From the NCBI RefSeq assembly GCF_023715845.1, contig NZ_JAMBOR010000022.1:1-59850 (forward strand): a DNA stretch of 59,850 nucleotides. The letters are read 5' to 3'. The translations under genes and the position numbers were made by a program. The notes under the pieces are model-generated. The model ran no database searches. It saw only the letters and a program-made list of their open reading frames with translations, and was not told the origin of the DNA. Position 1 is the first letter of the stretch; each line of letters starts with the position of its first letter. Below are positions 25,479 to 34,738 of this stretch, piece by piece. The stretch is from Fictibacillus phosphorivorans (GTDB lineage Bacteria > Bacillota > Bacilli > Bacillales > Fictibacillaceae).

Positions 25479-26114
25479 ATGGATAATCTTCGTTACTATA
25501 TGCATCAGCACTTACAGGAAAATAAAACGCTGTATGCGTTTGTTGGCGTTTTATTTTTAATGGGCGTTATTTTTGGAGCAATCATCGTAAATTCCTTAAG
25601 TCTTAATCAAAAGCAAGATCTTTATACGTATTTATCACGTTTTTTTATCCAAGCGTCTGAAGGAGGCTTTACGAGTAAGTCGGATATGTTCTTTCAGAGC
25701 TTTGGCCATTATTTAAAGTATATGGGACTTATGTGGCTTCTGGGTTTATCAGTTATCGGGTTGCCTGTTATTTTGATCATGTTATTTTTAAAAGGTGTCG
25801 TTATCGGTTTCACGGTAGGATTCCTTGTTAATCAGATGGGATGGTACGGTTTTTTATTATCATTTGTATCTGTGCTGCCTCAAAATGTTCTTTTAATCCC
25901 TGCATTTATTATCGTTTCGGTGGCTGCAATCTCTTTTTCTATTAAAATGATCCGTCAGCTGACGTTCAAAAGGCATCATGCACCTTTTTTGCCGCAGTTG
26001 TTACGTTATTCCCTGCTTGTAGCAGGAGTAGGCATTATGGTCGTTTTGGCATCAACATTAGAAGCCTTTTTTACGCCAGCCCTTATGGAACAGGTTATAA
26101 AGTGGTCCATATAG
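25479..26114 (+). CDS. spoIIM: Stage II sporulation protein M
   Basis: Integral membrane protein of the SpoIID-SpoIIM-SpoIIP complex that thins septal peptidoglycan and drives engulfment. The 211-residue protein has an N-terminal cytoplasmic stretch (NLRYYMHQHLQENK) and five hydrophobic segments, as in the SpoIIM/DUF95 family (B. subtilis 214 aa). GAGGAGG lies before the ATG; the earlier in-frame ATG overlaps the promoter. Position between yqxK and fur is conserved. Confidence 0.93.
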   Translation: MDNLRYYMHQHLQENKTLYAFVGVLFLMGVIFGAIIVNSLSLNQKQDLYTYLSRFFIQASEGGFTSKSDMFFQSFGHYLKYMGLMWLLGLSVIGLPVILIMLFLKGVVIGFTVGFLVNQMGWYGFLLSFVSVLPQNVLLIPAFIIVSVAAISFSIKMIRQLTFKRHHAPFLPQLLRYSLLVAGVGIMVVLASTLEAFFTPALMEQVIKWSI

Positions 26115-26174
26115 AATAGGATAATGATTCTTTTTTAATAATAAGTTTAAATCGTTATTTAAAATGACTTTAAA

Positions 26175-26203
26175 TTGACAACTTTTTTTTCCATGCTTAT
26201 AAT
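26175..26203 (+). promoter_or_regulatory. Consensus sigma-A promoter of fur
   Basis: TTGACA (26175-26180), 17-bp spacer and TATAAT (26198-26203), all matching consensus. The -10 region TTATAATTAT resembles half a PerR box, and GATAATGATT (26120-26129) upstream resembles half a Fur box; both are too incomplete to call. Confidence 0.85.
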
Positions 26204-26234
26204 TATGTTGTGTATACATAAGGAGGAAACGGGT

Positions 26235-26705
26235 ATGGAAAGCAGAATCGACCGTATCAAGAAACAGCTGCATTCACAAAGTTATAAGCTGACTCCACAG
26301 CGTGAGGCGACCGTGAGAGTCCTCCTCGAAAATGAAGAAGATCATTTAAGTGCGGAAGACGTTTATTTACTTGTCAAAGAGAAAGCGCCAGAAATTGGCC
26401 TCGCGACAGTCTACCGTACACTGGAACTTTTAACAGAACTTAAAGTAGTAGATAAAATAAACTTTGGTGACGGTGTATCCCGTTATGATCTTAGAACAGA
26501 AGGTGCCGATCACTTTCATCACCATTTAGTGTGTATTGAGTGCGGAGCGGTTGATGAAATACAAGAAGACCTCCTTGGAGATGTGGAAAAGGTTGTTGAA
26601 GAAGGCTGGAATTTTAAAATTAAAGATCATAGGCTGACATTTCATGGAATATGTCACAGATGCCATTCAGATGATGGGAATGAAGATAAAGGAAGCGGTG
26701 AGTAA
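26235..26705 (+). CDS. fur: Ferric uptake regulator Fur
   Basis: Iron-sensing repressor of 156 residues, near identical in its core to B. subtilis Fur. The winged helix (LTPQREATVRVLLENEEDHLSAEDVY, recognition region GLATVYRTLELL) is followed by the dimer domain with the HFHHHLVC metal site and two structural zinc pairs CIEC and CHRC. AAGGAGG precedes the ATG; the longer frame includes the promoter and is rejected. It could control the Fur-boxed promoter at 59672-59700 in this window. Confidence 0.96.
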   Translation: MESRIDRIKKQLHSQSYKLTPQREATVRVLLENEEDHLSAEDVYLLVKEKAPEIGLATVYRTLELLTELKVVDKINFGDGVSRYDLRTEGADHFHHHLVCIECGAVDEIQEDLLGDVEKVVEEGWNFKIKDHRLTFHGICHRCHSDDGNEDKGSGE

Positions 26706-26717
26706 CGCTTCCTTTTT
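26688..26717 (+). terminator. Terminator of fur
   Basis: GGAAGCG (26691-26697 region) pairs with CGCTTCC (26706-26712), then five T. It overlaps the fur stop codon. Confidence 0.8.
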
Positions 26718-26862
26718 ATCATGATTCCTGACATTTCTAATAAAAGAAATATTTACAAAAGTTTAGGAATCAGGTAACGTATGAAGTGTAGTTTTAACTT
26801 TTACGTATAATTAGGGAGCATGTGGGCATAACCTGTACTATTAGAGGGACAGGGGTGACACT

Positions 26863-27090
26863 ATGGTTTCCTGGTTAAAAGTCGTATGGAATACAGCCAA
26901 AGTCTTTTTAGCTTTTTCTTTGTGCACGCTGGTTTTCTATTTTGGCTTGCTTTGGATAAACCAAGAATACGAAAATTATCATAAATATGACGAACCTAAA
27001 GGGAAAGCGGTCAAAGTTTTCAATTTAAGTACGGAAAAAGATTCGAATATATTAAAGCGGCTTTTTTATTTCTATCAGACGGGTGAATAA
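26863..27090 (+). CDS. yqzK: YqzK family membrane-anchored protein (DUF4227)
   Basis: A 75-residue protein with one N-terminal membrane segment ([18 protein letters not shown]) and a short basic outside or inside tail ending [10 protein letters not shown]. Matches YqzK in length, composition and its conserved place between fur and xerD. Function unknown. Shine-Dalgarno AGGGGTG, stop 11 bp before xerD, so probably co-transcribed. Confidence 0.8.
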   Translation: MVSWLKVVWNTAKVFLAFSLCTLVFYFGLLWINQEYENYHKYDEPKGKAVKVFNLSTEKDSNILKRLFYFYQTGE

Positions 27091-27101
27091 GGAGGGGTAT
27101 A

Positions 27102-27992
27102 GTGAACGATCATGTTCAGGATTTTCTTCAATATCTTATTGTTGAACGAGCCCTTTCAAAAAATACAATAGACTCTTATAGAAGAGATTTAACTCAGTAT
27201 GTTCTTTTTTTAGAAAACGTTGAAGCAATAAAGACAGTTAATCAGATCGAACGTAATAATATAATAGGATATCTATTATTTTTAAAAGAAAATGGTAAGG
27301 CTTCCACAACGTTAGCACGCAATATTGCGTCTATCCGTTCATTTCATCAGTTCTTATTCAGAGAGAAGGTCACGCTTCAAGATCCTTCTGTACATATTGA
27401 GACACCAAAAACAGAAAGAAAACTACCAAAGGTGCTGTCTCCTCAAGAAGTTGAGGCTTTACTGGAGACGCCATCTTCGAACGACCCATTCTCACAAAGA
27501 GATAAAGCCATGCTAGAGCTTTTATACGCTACAGGTATTCGGGTATCGGAACTGGTTCAATTAAACATCAGTGATGTCCACTTGAATATGGGGTTCATAC
27601 GCTGTATGGGTAAAGGCAGCAAAGAGAGAATCATTCCACTCGGAAAAATGGCTCAATCCGCTATCGAGTTTTATGTGAATAATGGACGATCAGAAATGTT
27701 AAAAGGTAGGAAAACAGAAGCTCTTTTTTTGAACCATCATGGCAACCGATTATCTAGACAAGGTTTTTGGAAAATATTGAAACAGTTAGCGAAAAAGGCT
27801 AGAATAGAAAAGGATTTAACACCGCACACTCTTCGTCATTCTTTCGCAACACACCTATTAGAGAATGGTGCAGACCTGCGTGCCGTACAAGAAATGCTCG
27901 GACATGCTGACATTTCAACAACTCAGATTTATACACATGTTACCAAAACAAGATTAAAAGATGTTTACTCCGCCTTTCATCCAAGGGCATGA
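27102..27992 (+). CDS. xerD: Tyrosine recombinase XerD
   Basis: Site-specific recombinase that with XerC (CodV) resolves chromosome dimers at dif. Residues 1-90 form the SAM-like core-binding domain ([19 protein letters not shown]), then the catalytic domain: Arg in ATGIRVSEL, Lys in [29 protein letters not shown] with His-x-x-Arg, [13 protein letters not shown] with His and the nucleophile Tyr. The 296 aa are full length. GTG start after AAGGAGGGG. Confidence 0.95.
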   Translation: MNDHVQDFLQYLIVERALSKNTIDSYRRDLTQYVLFLENVEAIKTVNQIERNNIIGYLLFLKENGKASTTLARNIASIRSFHQFLFREKVTLQDPSVHIETPKTERKLPKVLSPQEVEALLETPSSNDPFSQRDKAMLELLYATGIRVSELVQLNISDVHLNMGFIRCMGKGSKERIIPLGKMAQSAIEFYVNNGRSEMLKGRKTEALFLNHHGNRLSRQGFWKILKQLAKKARIEKDLTPHTLRHSFATHLLENGADLRAVQEMLGHADISTTQIYTHVTKTRLKDVYSAFHPRA

Positions 27993-28012
27993 GCATCTTT
28001 TTTGTTTTTAGT

Positions 28013-28028
28013 TGTCAGACTTCTGACA
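28013..28028. promoter_or_regulatory. Palindromic operator-like site upstream of deoB
   Basis: TGTCAGA (28013-28019), CT, TCTGACA (28022-28028): a perfect 7-bp inverted repeat, about 80 bp upstream of deoB in a region with no gene. No T-run follows, so it is more like a repressor site than a terminator. The cognate regulator is unknown. Confidence 0.45.
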
Positions 28029-28106
28029 TCATGAAGTGTTTGTTTGCTAGGTGCCTTAAAAGGAAATAGTAAATAAAATGTAAGCAAGAATTTTCAGGAG
28101 GAAAGT

Positions 28107-29291
28107 ATGGAACAATCACGCTTTAAACGCACATTTTTAATCGTTATGGATTCTGTCGGAATCGGAGAAGCACCGGATGCTGACAAGTTTGGCGATAAAG
28201 GGGCTCATACCCTTGGTCACATCGCAGAGCATATGAATGGACTTCAGGCTCCTAACTTAGAAAAGCTGGGCCTTGGAAATATCGATCCAACAATAAAAGG
28301 TATTAAACAAGCAGAAAACCCGCTTGCACATTTTGCAAAGCTTCCGGAGCTTTCGAACGGAAAAGATACAATGACGGGACACTGGGAGATCATGGGTCTT
28401 CATATTAAAGAACCTTTTCAAACATTTCCTGAGGGTTTCCCGGATGAATTGATCGACCAGCTGACTGAAAAGTGGGGAAGAGGCATTCTTGGAAACAAAG
28501 CAGCTTCTGGAACAGAAATCATTTCCGAGCTTGGAGAAGAGCATATGAACACTGGCAAACTGATCGTGTATACATCCGCTGATTCAGTTCTGCAGATTGC
28601 AGCTCACGAAGATGTTGTACGCATTGATGAGCTATATGAAATTTGTGAAACAGCAAGAGAGATGACACGTGAAGGAAAGTATATGCTTGGTCGGATCATT
28701 GCTCGTCCGTTTGTAGGGAAACCAGGTGCTTTTGAAAGAACAGCAAACCGTCATGATTATGCTTTAAAACCTTTCGGAAGAACAGTAATGAACGAACTCC
28801 AAGACAGTGGATATGACAGCATCGCTTTAGGTAAGATCAGTGATATCTTTGACGGTGAAGGCGTAACAAAAGCAATCCGTACGAAATCAAATATGGATGG
28901 CATGGATAAGCTGGTTGAATCGATGAAAGAAGATTTCAAAGGTCTTAATTTCTTAAACTTAGTAGACTTTGATGCACTCTTTGGTCATAGAAGAGATCCT
29001 AAGGGATATGGTGAAGCAATTCAGGAATTCGACCTTCGGCTTCCAGAAGTCCTGGATAATTTGAAAGATGATGATTTGCTCATTATCACAGCGGACCATG
29101 GAAACGATCCTGTTCACCACGGAACGGATCATACGCGTGAATATGTGCCTGTATTGGTCTATCACAAAGGGATTGAAAAAGGAAAACAACTAGATGTAAG
29201 CAATACTTTCGCAGACATCGGTGCAACAATCGCAGAAAACTATCATGTAAAAAAGCCACAGATCGGCAAGAGCTTTTTGAGTCAGCTTTAA
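28107..29291 (+). CDS. deoB: Phosphopentomutase DeoB
   Basis: Interconverts (deoxy)ribose-1-phosphate and -5-phosphate in nucleoside salvage. The 394-residue alkaline-phosphatase-fold protein shows [18 protein letters not shown] with the metal Asp, [10 protein letters not shown] with the phosphorylated Thr, [12 protein letters not shown] and TADHGNDP with the second metal site. AGGAGG before the ATG. It is followed 13 bp later by punA, then pdp: a complete nucleoside breakdown set feeding pentose phosphate. Confidence 0.95.
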   Translation: MEQSRFKRTFLIVMDSVGIGEAPDADKFGDKGAHTLGHIAEHMNGLQAPNLEKLGLGNIDPTIKGIKQAENPLAHFAKLPELSNGKDTMTGHWEIMGLHIKEPFQTFPEGFPDELIDQLTEKWGRGILGNKAASGTEIISELGEEHMNTGKLIVYTSADSVLQIAAHEDVVRIDELYEICETAREMTREGKYMLGRIIARPFVGKPGAFERTANRHDYALKPFGRTVMNELQDSGYDSIALGKISDIFDGEGVTKAIRTKSNMDGMDKLVESMKEDFKGLNFLNLVDFDALFGHRRDPKGYGEAIQEFDLRLPEVLDNLKDDDLLIITADHGNDPVHHGTDHTREYVPVLVYHKGIEKGKQLDVSNTFADIGATIAENYHVKKPQIGKSFLSQL

Positions 29292-29304
29292 AGGGGGAAA
29301 AAAT

Positions 29305-30117
29305 ATGTCAACTAAATTACAAACATCAGCGAATTTTATTCAATCCAAATTAAATGCTTCACCAAAAATTGGACTAATCCTAGGTTCTGGTCTAGGCATT
29401 CTTGCAGAGGAAATCGAAAATCCTGTAGTGATTCCTTACTCAGAGATTCCTGAGTTTCCAGTTTCAACAGTTGAAGGACATGCAGGTCAGCTTGTGATTG
29501 GTGAGCTTGCAGGAAAACAAGTTGTAGCCATGCAGGGACGTTTTCATTACTATGAAGGCTATTCAATGGAAAAAGTTACGTTTCCAGTACGTGTAATGAA
29601 ACTGATTGGTGTAGAAACAATCGTCGTTACGAATGCTGCAGGTGGAGTAAACAAAGATTTTGAAGCCGGTGACTTAATGCTGATTACAGATCATATCAAT
29701 AATATGGGAGATAATCCGCTGATTGGGGCAAACGACTCTTCATTCGGTGTTCGTTTTCCTGATATGAGTGAAGCTTACACGCCTTCTTTACAGGACGTTG
29801 CTCGAAAAGTATCGAAAGAACTTGGCATCCAATTAAAGGAAGGAGTTTATGTAGGGAATACGGGTCCTTCCTATGAAACACCAGCTGAGGTGAGAATGCT
29901 TCGTGTAATGGGCGCTGATGCTGTGGGAATGTCTACGGTACCTGAAGTAATCATCGCGCGTCATTCAGGAATGAAGGTGCTTGGAATCTCATGTATCTCA
30001 AATATGGCTGCTGGAATTTTAGATCAGCCACTTACACACGATGAAGTAATGGAAACAACAGAGTTAGTAAAAGCTAATTTCCTTTCATTAGTTAAAGGAA
30101 TGGTAAAAGAGATTTAA
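29305..30117 (+). CDS. punA: Purine nucleoside phosphorylase
   Basis: Phosphorolysis of guanosine/inosine-type nucleosides, giving base and ribose-1-phosphate, the DeoB substrate. The 270-residue protein is of the trimeric PNP (PupG/DeoD-II) class: LILGSGLGILAEEI phosphate loop, MQGRFHYYEGY, VVTNAAGGVN, YVGNTGPSYETPAEVRML and GADAVGMSTVPEVI. AAAGGGGG precedes the ATG. Confidence 0.94.
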   Translation: MSTKLQTSANFIQSKLNASPKIGLILGSGLGILAEEIENPVVIPYSEIPEFPVSTVEGHAGQLVIGELAGKQVVAMQGRFHYYEGYSMEKVTFPVRVMKLIGVETIVVTNAAGGVNKDFEAGDLMLITDHINNMGDNPLIGANDSSFGVRFPDMSEAYTPSLQDVARKVSKELGIQLKEGVYVGNTGPSYETPAEVRMLRVMGADAVGMSTVPEVIIARHSGMKVLGISCISNMAAGILDQPLTHDEVMETTELVKANFLSLVKGMVKEI

Positions 30118-30206
30118 GATATCTTAACAAAACAAATTTCATAAAACGGGGATAACGATTCATTTTTGATTTTTGATGTTATCGTATAAGAAAGTGGTGT
30201 ATTTAC

Positions 30207-31511
30207 ATGAGAATGGTTGATTTAATTCAAAAAAAACGTGATGGTAAAGAACTAACAAAAGCTGAAATCGACTTTATTATTCAGAACTATACAAAAGGCG
30301 AGATTCCTGATTATCAAATGTCAGCATTTGCGATGGCGGTCTATTTTAAAGATATGACAACGGAAGAACGTGCCAACTTCACGATGGCAATGGTAGAGTC
30401 TGGGGACCAGATTGACCTTTCTGCAATCGAAGGTATTAAAGTAGATAAACATTCAACTGGCGGTGTTGGCGATACAACGACATTGGTACTAGCGCCACTC
30501 GTTGCAGCTCTTGATGTTCCAGTAGCGAAGATGTCAGGCCGTGGGCTAGGTCATACTGGTGGAACGATCGATAAGCTCGAAGCGGTTCCTGGCTTCCACG
30601 TAGAGATTGATAATGAGCAGTTTATCGAATTAGTAAATAAAAATAAACTGGCTGTTATCGGACAAAGTGGTAACCTAACACCAGCGGATAAAAAGCTATA
30701 TGGTTTACGAGATGTAACAGCAACTGTAAATTCAATTCCGCTAATTGCGAGCTCAATCATGAGTAAGAAGATTGCAGCAGGAGCGGATGCGATTGTACTT
30801 GATGTTAAAACAGGTGCAGGTGCGTTTATGAAAACACCTGAAGAAGCAGAAGAGCTTGCAAATGCCATGGTTCAGATTGGAAATGCAGTAGGCAGAAATA
30901 CAATGGCTGTTATTTCTGACATGAGTCAACCGCTTGGCTATGCAATCGGTAACGCACTTGAAATTAAAGAAGCGATTGATACACTAAATGGGAAAGGCCC
31001 TAAAGACCTTGAAGAGCTTTGTTTAACATTAGGTTCTCATATGGTCTACCTGGCTAACAAAGCAAGCTCACTAGAAGAAGCAAGAGAAATGTTAAAAGAA
31101 GCAATCTCTTCTGGAAAAGCCCTTGAAACATTAAAAGTATTCTTAAAAGCTCAAGGAGGAGATGATTCAGTTGTTGATCATCCTGAAAACCTTCCTCAGC
31201 CTTCCTATACTTTTGAGTTAACAGCAGATAAAGATGGCTATGTGTCTGAAATCATTGCCGATGAAATTGGAACAGCAGCGATGATATTAGGTGCTGGTAG
31301 AGCTACGAAAGAATCGGTAATTGATCTAGCAGTAGGATTGATGTTGAACAAAAAAGTAGGAGATCAAGTATCTAAGGGCGATTCTCTTGTAACTATCTAC
31401 AGCAACACTGAAAATGTTGAAGATGTTAAAAATAGAATCCGCAGTGCTTATACGATTTCGAAAAATAATGTAGATGCACCACCTTTAATTTATAAGGAAA
31501 TTAAAAAATAA
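30207..31511 (+). CDS. pdp: Pyrimidine-nucleoside phosphorylase
   Basis: Phosphorylase for uridine and thymidine, 434 residues, cytoplasmic dimer. It carries [35 protein letters not shown] with the phosphate-binding loop, [19 protein letters not shown], and the C-terminal alpha/beta domain ending [25 protein letters not shown] precedes the ATG. An 89-bp gap with a GATAAC/GTTATC hairpin (around 30151-30191) separates it from punA, so it may have partly separate control. Confidence 0.95.
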   Translation: MRMVDLIQKKRDGKELTKAEIDFIIQNYTKGEIPDYQMSAFAMAVYFKDMTTEERANFTMAMVESGDQIDLSAIEGIKVDKHSTGGVGDTTTLVLAPLVAALDVPVAKMSGRGLGHTGGTIDKLEAVPGFHVEIDNEQFIELVNKNKLAVIGQSGNLTPADKKLYGLRDVTATVNSIPLIASSIMSKKIAAGADAIVLDVKTGAGAFMKTPEEAEELANAMVQIGNAVGRNTMAVISDMSQPLGYAIGNALEIKEAIDTLNGKGPKDLEELCLTLGSHMVYLANKASSLEEAREMLKEAISSGKALETLKVFLKAQGGDDSVVDHPENLPQPSYTFELTADKDGYVSEIIADEIGTAAMILGAGRATKESVIDLAVGLMLNKKVGDQVSKGDSLVTIYSNTENVEDVKNRIRSAYTISKNNVDAPPLIYKEIKK

Positions 31512-31514
31512 TAG

Positions 31515-31565
31515 AAAAAGAGGCTGGCTTATTTGTGAAAATCAATAAGTTCAAGCCTCTTTTTT
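31515..31565 (+). terminator. Terminator of the deoB-punA-pdp unit
   Basis: AAAAAGAGGCT (31515-31525) pairs with AGCCTCTTTTTT (31554-31565) across a 28-nt loop with minor pairing. It follows the pdp stop directly. Confidence 0.75.
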
Positions 31566-31587
31566 ATTTTGGTTGTTTTAGCAAGGG

Positions 31588-31650
31588 GTTGATTTTCGCT
31601 CCAGGTGCTCGCTTTCCATGGGGCTTGCGTTGAGCCTCCTGCCGTTCATA
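31588..31650 (-). repeat. Bacillus interspersed repeat, copy B (partial)
   Basis: On the reverse strand it reads GGCAGGAGGCTCAACGCAAG, then GGAAAGCGAGCACCTGGAGC, matching the right half of copy A at 25260-25358. The left half is missing. It lies between pdp and dacF. Confidence 0.7.
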
Positions 31651-31720
31651 TTATTAAAAATAGCTTTTCATACACTTCCAAACATTCAAATTTTCTTCTC
31701 TATAACAGTTGGCAAATACG

Positions 31721-31749
31721 GTATAAAGTGAAAAATTATGGAAAAAATA
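31721..31749 (+). promoter_or_regulatory. Candidate sigma-F promoter of dacF
   Basis: GTATA (31721-31725), 14-bp spacer, GGAAAAAATA (31740-31749), fitting the forespore sigma-F pattern GYWTA and GGNRANAHTW. It lies 25 bp before the dacF start. sigF itself is three genes downstream. Confidence 0.65.
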
Positions 31750-31774
31750 AAGCTATATGAATGGAGGGAAAAGT

Positions 31775-32941
31775 ATGAAAGCCTTGATATCAGGTGTATT
31801 AAGTTTGTGTTTGTTAGCGTCATTTTCCGTTCCAAAAGTGGATGCTGCAGAAAAAGAAAAAGCAAAGTTAGCAGAAAAAAGTCATTCTGCTATTTTAATG
31901 GAACAAGACAGTGGAACCGTATTATATGAAAAGAACAGCCATGAGAAGCTTCCGCCAGCTAGTATGACTAAAATTATGACTTTAATTTTAATAATGGAAG
32001 CCATCGATAAAGGAAAGATCAACTGGGACGATAAGATTCGTGTAAGTGAGTACGCGGCAAGCATGGGCGGATCGCAAATATTCCTAGAGCCTGGAGAACA
32101 GATGAGAGTTGAAGATATGGTAAAAGGAATTGCGATCGGAAGTGCTAACGATGCGTCGGTAGCTATGGCCGAACATATTGCCGGATCTGCGGATTCATTT
32201 GTCAGTATGATGAACGATAAAGCAAAAAAGTTAGGATTAAAGGACACTTTCTTTAAGAATGCTACAGGTCTTCCAGCAGCAGGACATTATACATCTGCAC
32301 ATGACATGGCGATTATGGGGAAAGAGCTCCTTAAACATGAAGAGGTTACTAAATTTACTGGACTATATGAGGATTATTTACGTGAAGATACAGACAAGAA
32401 GTTCTGGCTAGTAAATACAAACCGTCTTGTTAAGTTCTATCCTGGTGTGGATGGGTTAAAAACAGGATTTACGAATGAGGCGAAGTATTGTTTAACAGCT
32501 ACAGCGAATAAAAATGGAATGCGTGTTATAGCTGTTGTAATGGGGGCACCGACACCTAAAGAAAGAAACGCTCAGATTACCTCCATGCTTGATTATGCTT
32601 TTACTCAATTTTCTACGAAAAAATTATTTGATCGTCATGAAATCGTGAAAGAAGTAAAAGTACAAAAATCAGATAAACCTAAACTTCCTGTTGTGACTTC
32701 TGAGAATATATCCCTTCTATTGAAAAAAGGAGAGACTGCTAAAAAGATAAAAACGGAGGTCACTGTTGATAAAGATCTAAAAATGCCAGTTAAAAAGGGC
32801 CAGCAGATTGGTTCTCTCAAGATTTGGAACGGAAAAGAGCTCATTACAGAAAGCCCTGTATTGGCTTCTGAAACGATAAAGAAAGCATCTTGGTGGAAAT
32901 TGTTTAAACGTACAGCAGGACAAATGTCAAAATCCTCATAA
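31775..32941 (+). CDS. dacF: D-alanyl-D-alanine carboxypeptidase DacF
   Basis: Low-molecular-weight penicillin-binding protein that trims the terminal D-Ala of peptidoglycan stem peptides, here in forespore wall synthesis. The 388-residue precursor has a signal peptide (about 1-24, cut after VDA), the active-site serine in SMTK (Ser63, Lys66), SAN in place of SGN (IGSANDASVA), and KTG in GLKTGFTNEA. A C-terminal beta domain and an amphipathic basic end (KASWWKLFKR) anchor it to the membrane. GGAGGG precedes the ATG. Position in front of spoIIAA is conserved. Confidence 0.94.
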   Translation: MKALISGVLSLCLLASFSVPKVDAAEKEKAKLAEKSHSAILMEQDSGTVLYEKNSHEKLPPASMTKIMTLILIMEAIDKGKINWDDKIRVSEYAASMGGSQIFLEPGEQMRVEDMVKGIAIGSANDASVAMAEHIAGSADSFVSMMNDKAKKLGLKDTFFKNATGLPAAGHYTSAHDMAIMGKELLKHEEVTKFTGLYEDYLREDTDKKFWLVNTNRLVKFYPGVDGLKTGFTNEAKYCLTATANKNGMRVIAVVMGAPTPKERNAQITSMLDYAFTQFSTKKLFDRHEIVKEVKVQKSDKPKLPVVTSENISLLLKKGETAKKIKTEVTVDKDLKMPVKKGQQIGSLKIWNGKELITESPVLASETIKKASWWKLFKRTAGQMSKSS

Positions 32942-32968
32942 ATCCTTGTTATTCTTGACATTTATAGG

Positions 32969-33015
32969 CGAATTCCCACTAGTTTTGTCATCAGTGAAGG
33001 AATTCGTCTATTTTT
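32969..33015 (+). terminator. Terminator of dacF, overlapping the spoIIA promoter
   Basis: CGAATTCC (32969-32976) pairs with GGAATTCG (32999-33006), followed by TCTATTTTT. The right arm is also part of the sigma-H -35 element, so terminator and promoter share bases. Confidence 0.6.
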
Positions 33016-33023
33016 ATAGAAAT
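32998..33023 (+). promoter_or_regulatory. Candidate sigma-H promoter of the spoIIA operon
   Basis: AGGAATT (32998-33004), 14-bp spacer, GAAAT (33019-33023), close to the sigma-H pattern AGGAWWT and GAAT and like the known spoIIA promoter. TTTGTCATC just upstream is a weak match to a Spo0A box. It lies 33 bp before spoIIAA. Confidence 0.6.
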
Positions 33024-33055
33024 CACGGTTATCCAAAAAAGAAGGAGAGGATAGC

Positions 33056-33406
33056 GTGGGATTAGCTGTCAATCTGGAACTTAAACATACTGTATTGTGT
33101 ATCCGTTTAGACGGAGAACTAGATCACCATACAGCAGATGAACTTAGAACACAAGTTGAAGATTATTTAAAAAAGCATACGGTAAATCACATTGTTCTTA
33201 ATTTAGAAGGATTAAGTTTTATGGATAGTTCGGGCCTCGGTGTTATCTTAGGCCGTTATAAACAGATAAAGAATCTGAATGGAGAAATGGTGGTATGTGC
33301 AATTTCCCCTGCTGTAAAAAGACTTTTTGAAATGTCAGGCTTATTTAAAATCATAAGGCTGGAAGAAGATGAAGAGCTTGCACTGCAGGCTTTGGGGGTG
33401 GCTTAA
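33056..33406 (+). CDS. spoIIAA: Anti-sigma F factor antagonist SpoIIAA
   Basis: STAS-domain protein of 116 residues which, unphosphorylated, frees sigma-F from SpoIIAB in the forespore. The phosphorylation site is Ser58 in [14 protein letters not shown], the same number as in B. subtilis. SpoIIE removes and SpoIIAB adds the phosphate. GTG start after AGGAGAGG. The spoIIAB start follows directly after its stop. Confidence 0.96.
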   Translation: MGLAVNLELKHTVLCIRLDGELDHHTADELRTQVEDYLKKHTVNHIVLNLEGLSFMDSSGLGVILGRYKQIKNLNGEMVVCAISPAVKRLFEMSGLFKIIRLEEDEELALQALGVA

Positions 33407-33407
33407 T

Positions 33408-33848
33408 ATGAGAAATGAAATGAAGATTCAGTTTTCAGCATTAAGTCAGAATGAATCTTTTGCAAGGGTTACAGTTGCAGCGTTCATTGCACAAGTAGAT
33501 CCGACAGTGGACGAATTAACTGAAATCAAAACAGTGGTATCCGAGGCTGTTACAAATGCAATTATTCATGGCTATGAAAATAAAGCAACAGGAATGGTTT
33601 ATATCGAAGCAGCCATTGAAGAGGATACGATTCACTTAACGATTCGGGATGAAGGTATGGGGATACCTGATCTAGATCAAGCTAAACAGCCTTTATATAC
33701 TTCTAAGCCAGAGCTCGAACGCTCAGGAATGGGCTTTACAATCATGGAGAATTTTATGGACGAAGTAGAAGTCATCTCAGAACCCTCTTACGGAACTACG
33801 ATTCATTTGACAAAATACTTAACCAAAAATAAAGCTATGTGTAATTAA
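33408..33848 (+). CDS. spoIIAB: Anti-sigma F factor SpoIIAB
   Basis: Serine kinase and anti-sigma factor of 146 residues, GHKL ATPase fold. N box [20 protein letters not shown]1 [10 protein letters not shown] and G2 [11 protein letters not shown] are all intact. It binds sigma-F, or phosphorylates SpoIIAA. The ATG lies 1 nt after the spoIIAA stop, preceded by GGGGGTGG; the longer upstream frame is inside spoIIAA. Translational coupling keeps the subunit ratio. Confidence 0.96.
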   Translation: MRNEMKIQFSALSQNESFARVTVAAFIAQVDPTVDELTEIKTVVSEAVTNAIIHGYENKATGMVYIEAAIEEDTIHLTIRDEGMGIPDLDQAKQPLYTSKPELERSGMGFTIMENFMDEVEVISEPSYGTTIHLTKYLTKNKAMCN

Positions 33849-33860
33849 GGGAGTATGCCT

Positions 33861-34619
33861 ATGGATGTCGAGGTGAAAGGCAGCAAAAGCGAACCGTTTC
33901 TTAAGGATGAAGAGATAAAGTTATTAATTAAGCGAAGTCAGGAGGGAGATCAGCAAGCCCGTGATACAATCGTTGAAAAAAACATGCGGCTTGTCTGGTC
34001 AGTGGTTCAGCGCTTTTTAAACAGAGGTTATGAAGCAGATGACCTTTTCCAAATCGGCAGTATTGGTTTGTTAAAATCAGTGGATAAATTTGATCTATCA
34101 TATGATGTAAGGTTTTCGACCTATGCGGTTCCTATGATTATAGGTGAGATCCAACGTTTTATACGTGATGACGGCACTGTAAAAGTTAGCCGCTCACTTA
34201 AAGAGACTGGCAACAAAGTCCGAAAAGCGAAGGACGAGTTATCTAAATCTCTTGGACGTACACCGACCATTAATGAAGTTGCGCAATATTTAGAGGTAGC
34301 GGTAGAAGATGTCATCATGGCGCAGGATGCGGTAAGGGCTCCTCAATCGATACATGAGACTGTTTACGAGAATGATGGTGACCCGATTACCTTATTAGAT
34401 CAAATTTCAGATCATAGTGAAAATAAATGGTTTGATAAAATTGCTTTAAAAGATATCATGGACAAATTAGATGAGCGGGAGCGCTTAATCGTATACCTGC
34501 GTTATTTTAAAGACCAGACTCAATCAGAAGTAGCAGAAAGGCTTGCGATCTCACAAGTACAAGTATCAAGGCTAGAAAAGAAGATATTGTCATTTATGAA
34601 AAACCAGATGGAGACTTAA
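33861..34619 (+). CDS. sigF: RNA polymerase sigma factor SigF
   Basis: First forespore-specific sigma factor, 252 residues. Region 2 (EKNMRLVWSVVQRFLNRGYEADDLFQIGSIGLLKSVDKFD), region 3 (SRSLKETGNKVRKAKDEL) and region 4 (LIVYLRYFKDQTQSEVAERLAISQVQVSRLEKKIL) are all clear. The first ATG of the frame overlaps the GGGAG; the second ATG (MDVEVK, as in B. subtilis) has the proper 7-nt spacing and is used here. Confidence 0.96.
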   Translation: MDVEVKGSKSEPFLKDEEIKLLIKRSQEGDQQARDTIVEKNMRLVWSVVQRFLNRGYEADDLFQIGSIGLLKSVDKFDLSYDVRFSTYAVPMIIGEIQRFIRDDGTVKVSRSLKETGNKVRKAKDELSKSLGRTPTINEVAQYLEVAVEDVIMAQDAVRAPQSIHETVYENDGDPITLLDQISDHSENKWFDKIALKDIMDKLDERERLIVYLRYFKDQTQSEVAERLAISQVQVSRLEKKILSFMKNQMET

Positions 34620-34638
34620 ACGTCTTATCTGGTTTTTT
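34601..34638 (+). terminator. Terminator of the spoIIA operon
   Basis: AACCAGATGGAGAC (34602-34615) pairs with GTCTTATCTGGTT (34622-34634) with one mismatch, then T-run to 34638. It overlaps the sigF stop codon. Confidence 0.85.
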
Positions 34639-34674
34639 GTGTTTTGGTAGTTATTGGATGTTTTATCTTGTTAA

Positions 34675-34703
34675 GCATGATTAGAAATCTAAATCGCATA
34701 CTA
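34675..34703 (+). promoter_or_regulatory. Candidate sigma-G promoter of the spoVA operon
   Basis: GCATGA (34675-34680), 16-bp spacer, CATACTA (34697-34703), which fits the sigma-G -10 CATNHTA. It lies 35 bp before spoVAA, which is sigma-G dependent in B. subtilis. Confidence 0.65.
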
Positions 34704-34738
34704 AACACAAATGTGCTGATGAAAAGAGGCGAAGCAAG

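Noticed and set aside
26118-26130. Fur box upstream of fur (GATAATGATT)
   Set aside because: Only one half-site fits and it lies 45 bp before the -35; too weak to claim autoregulation.
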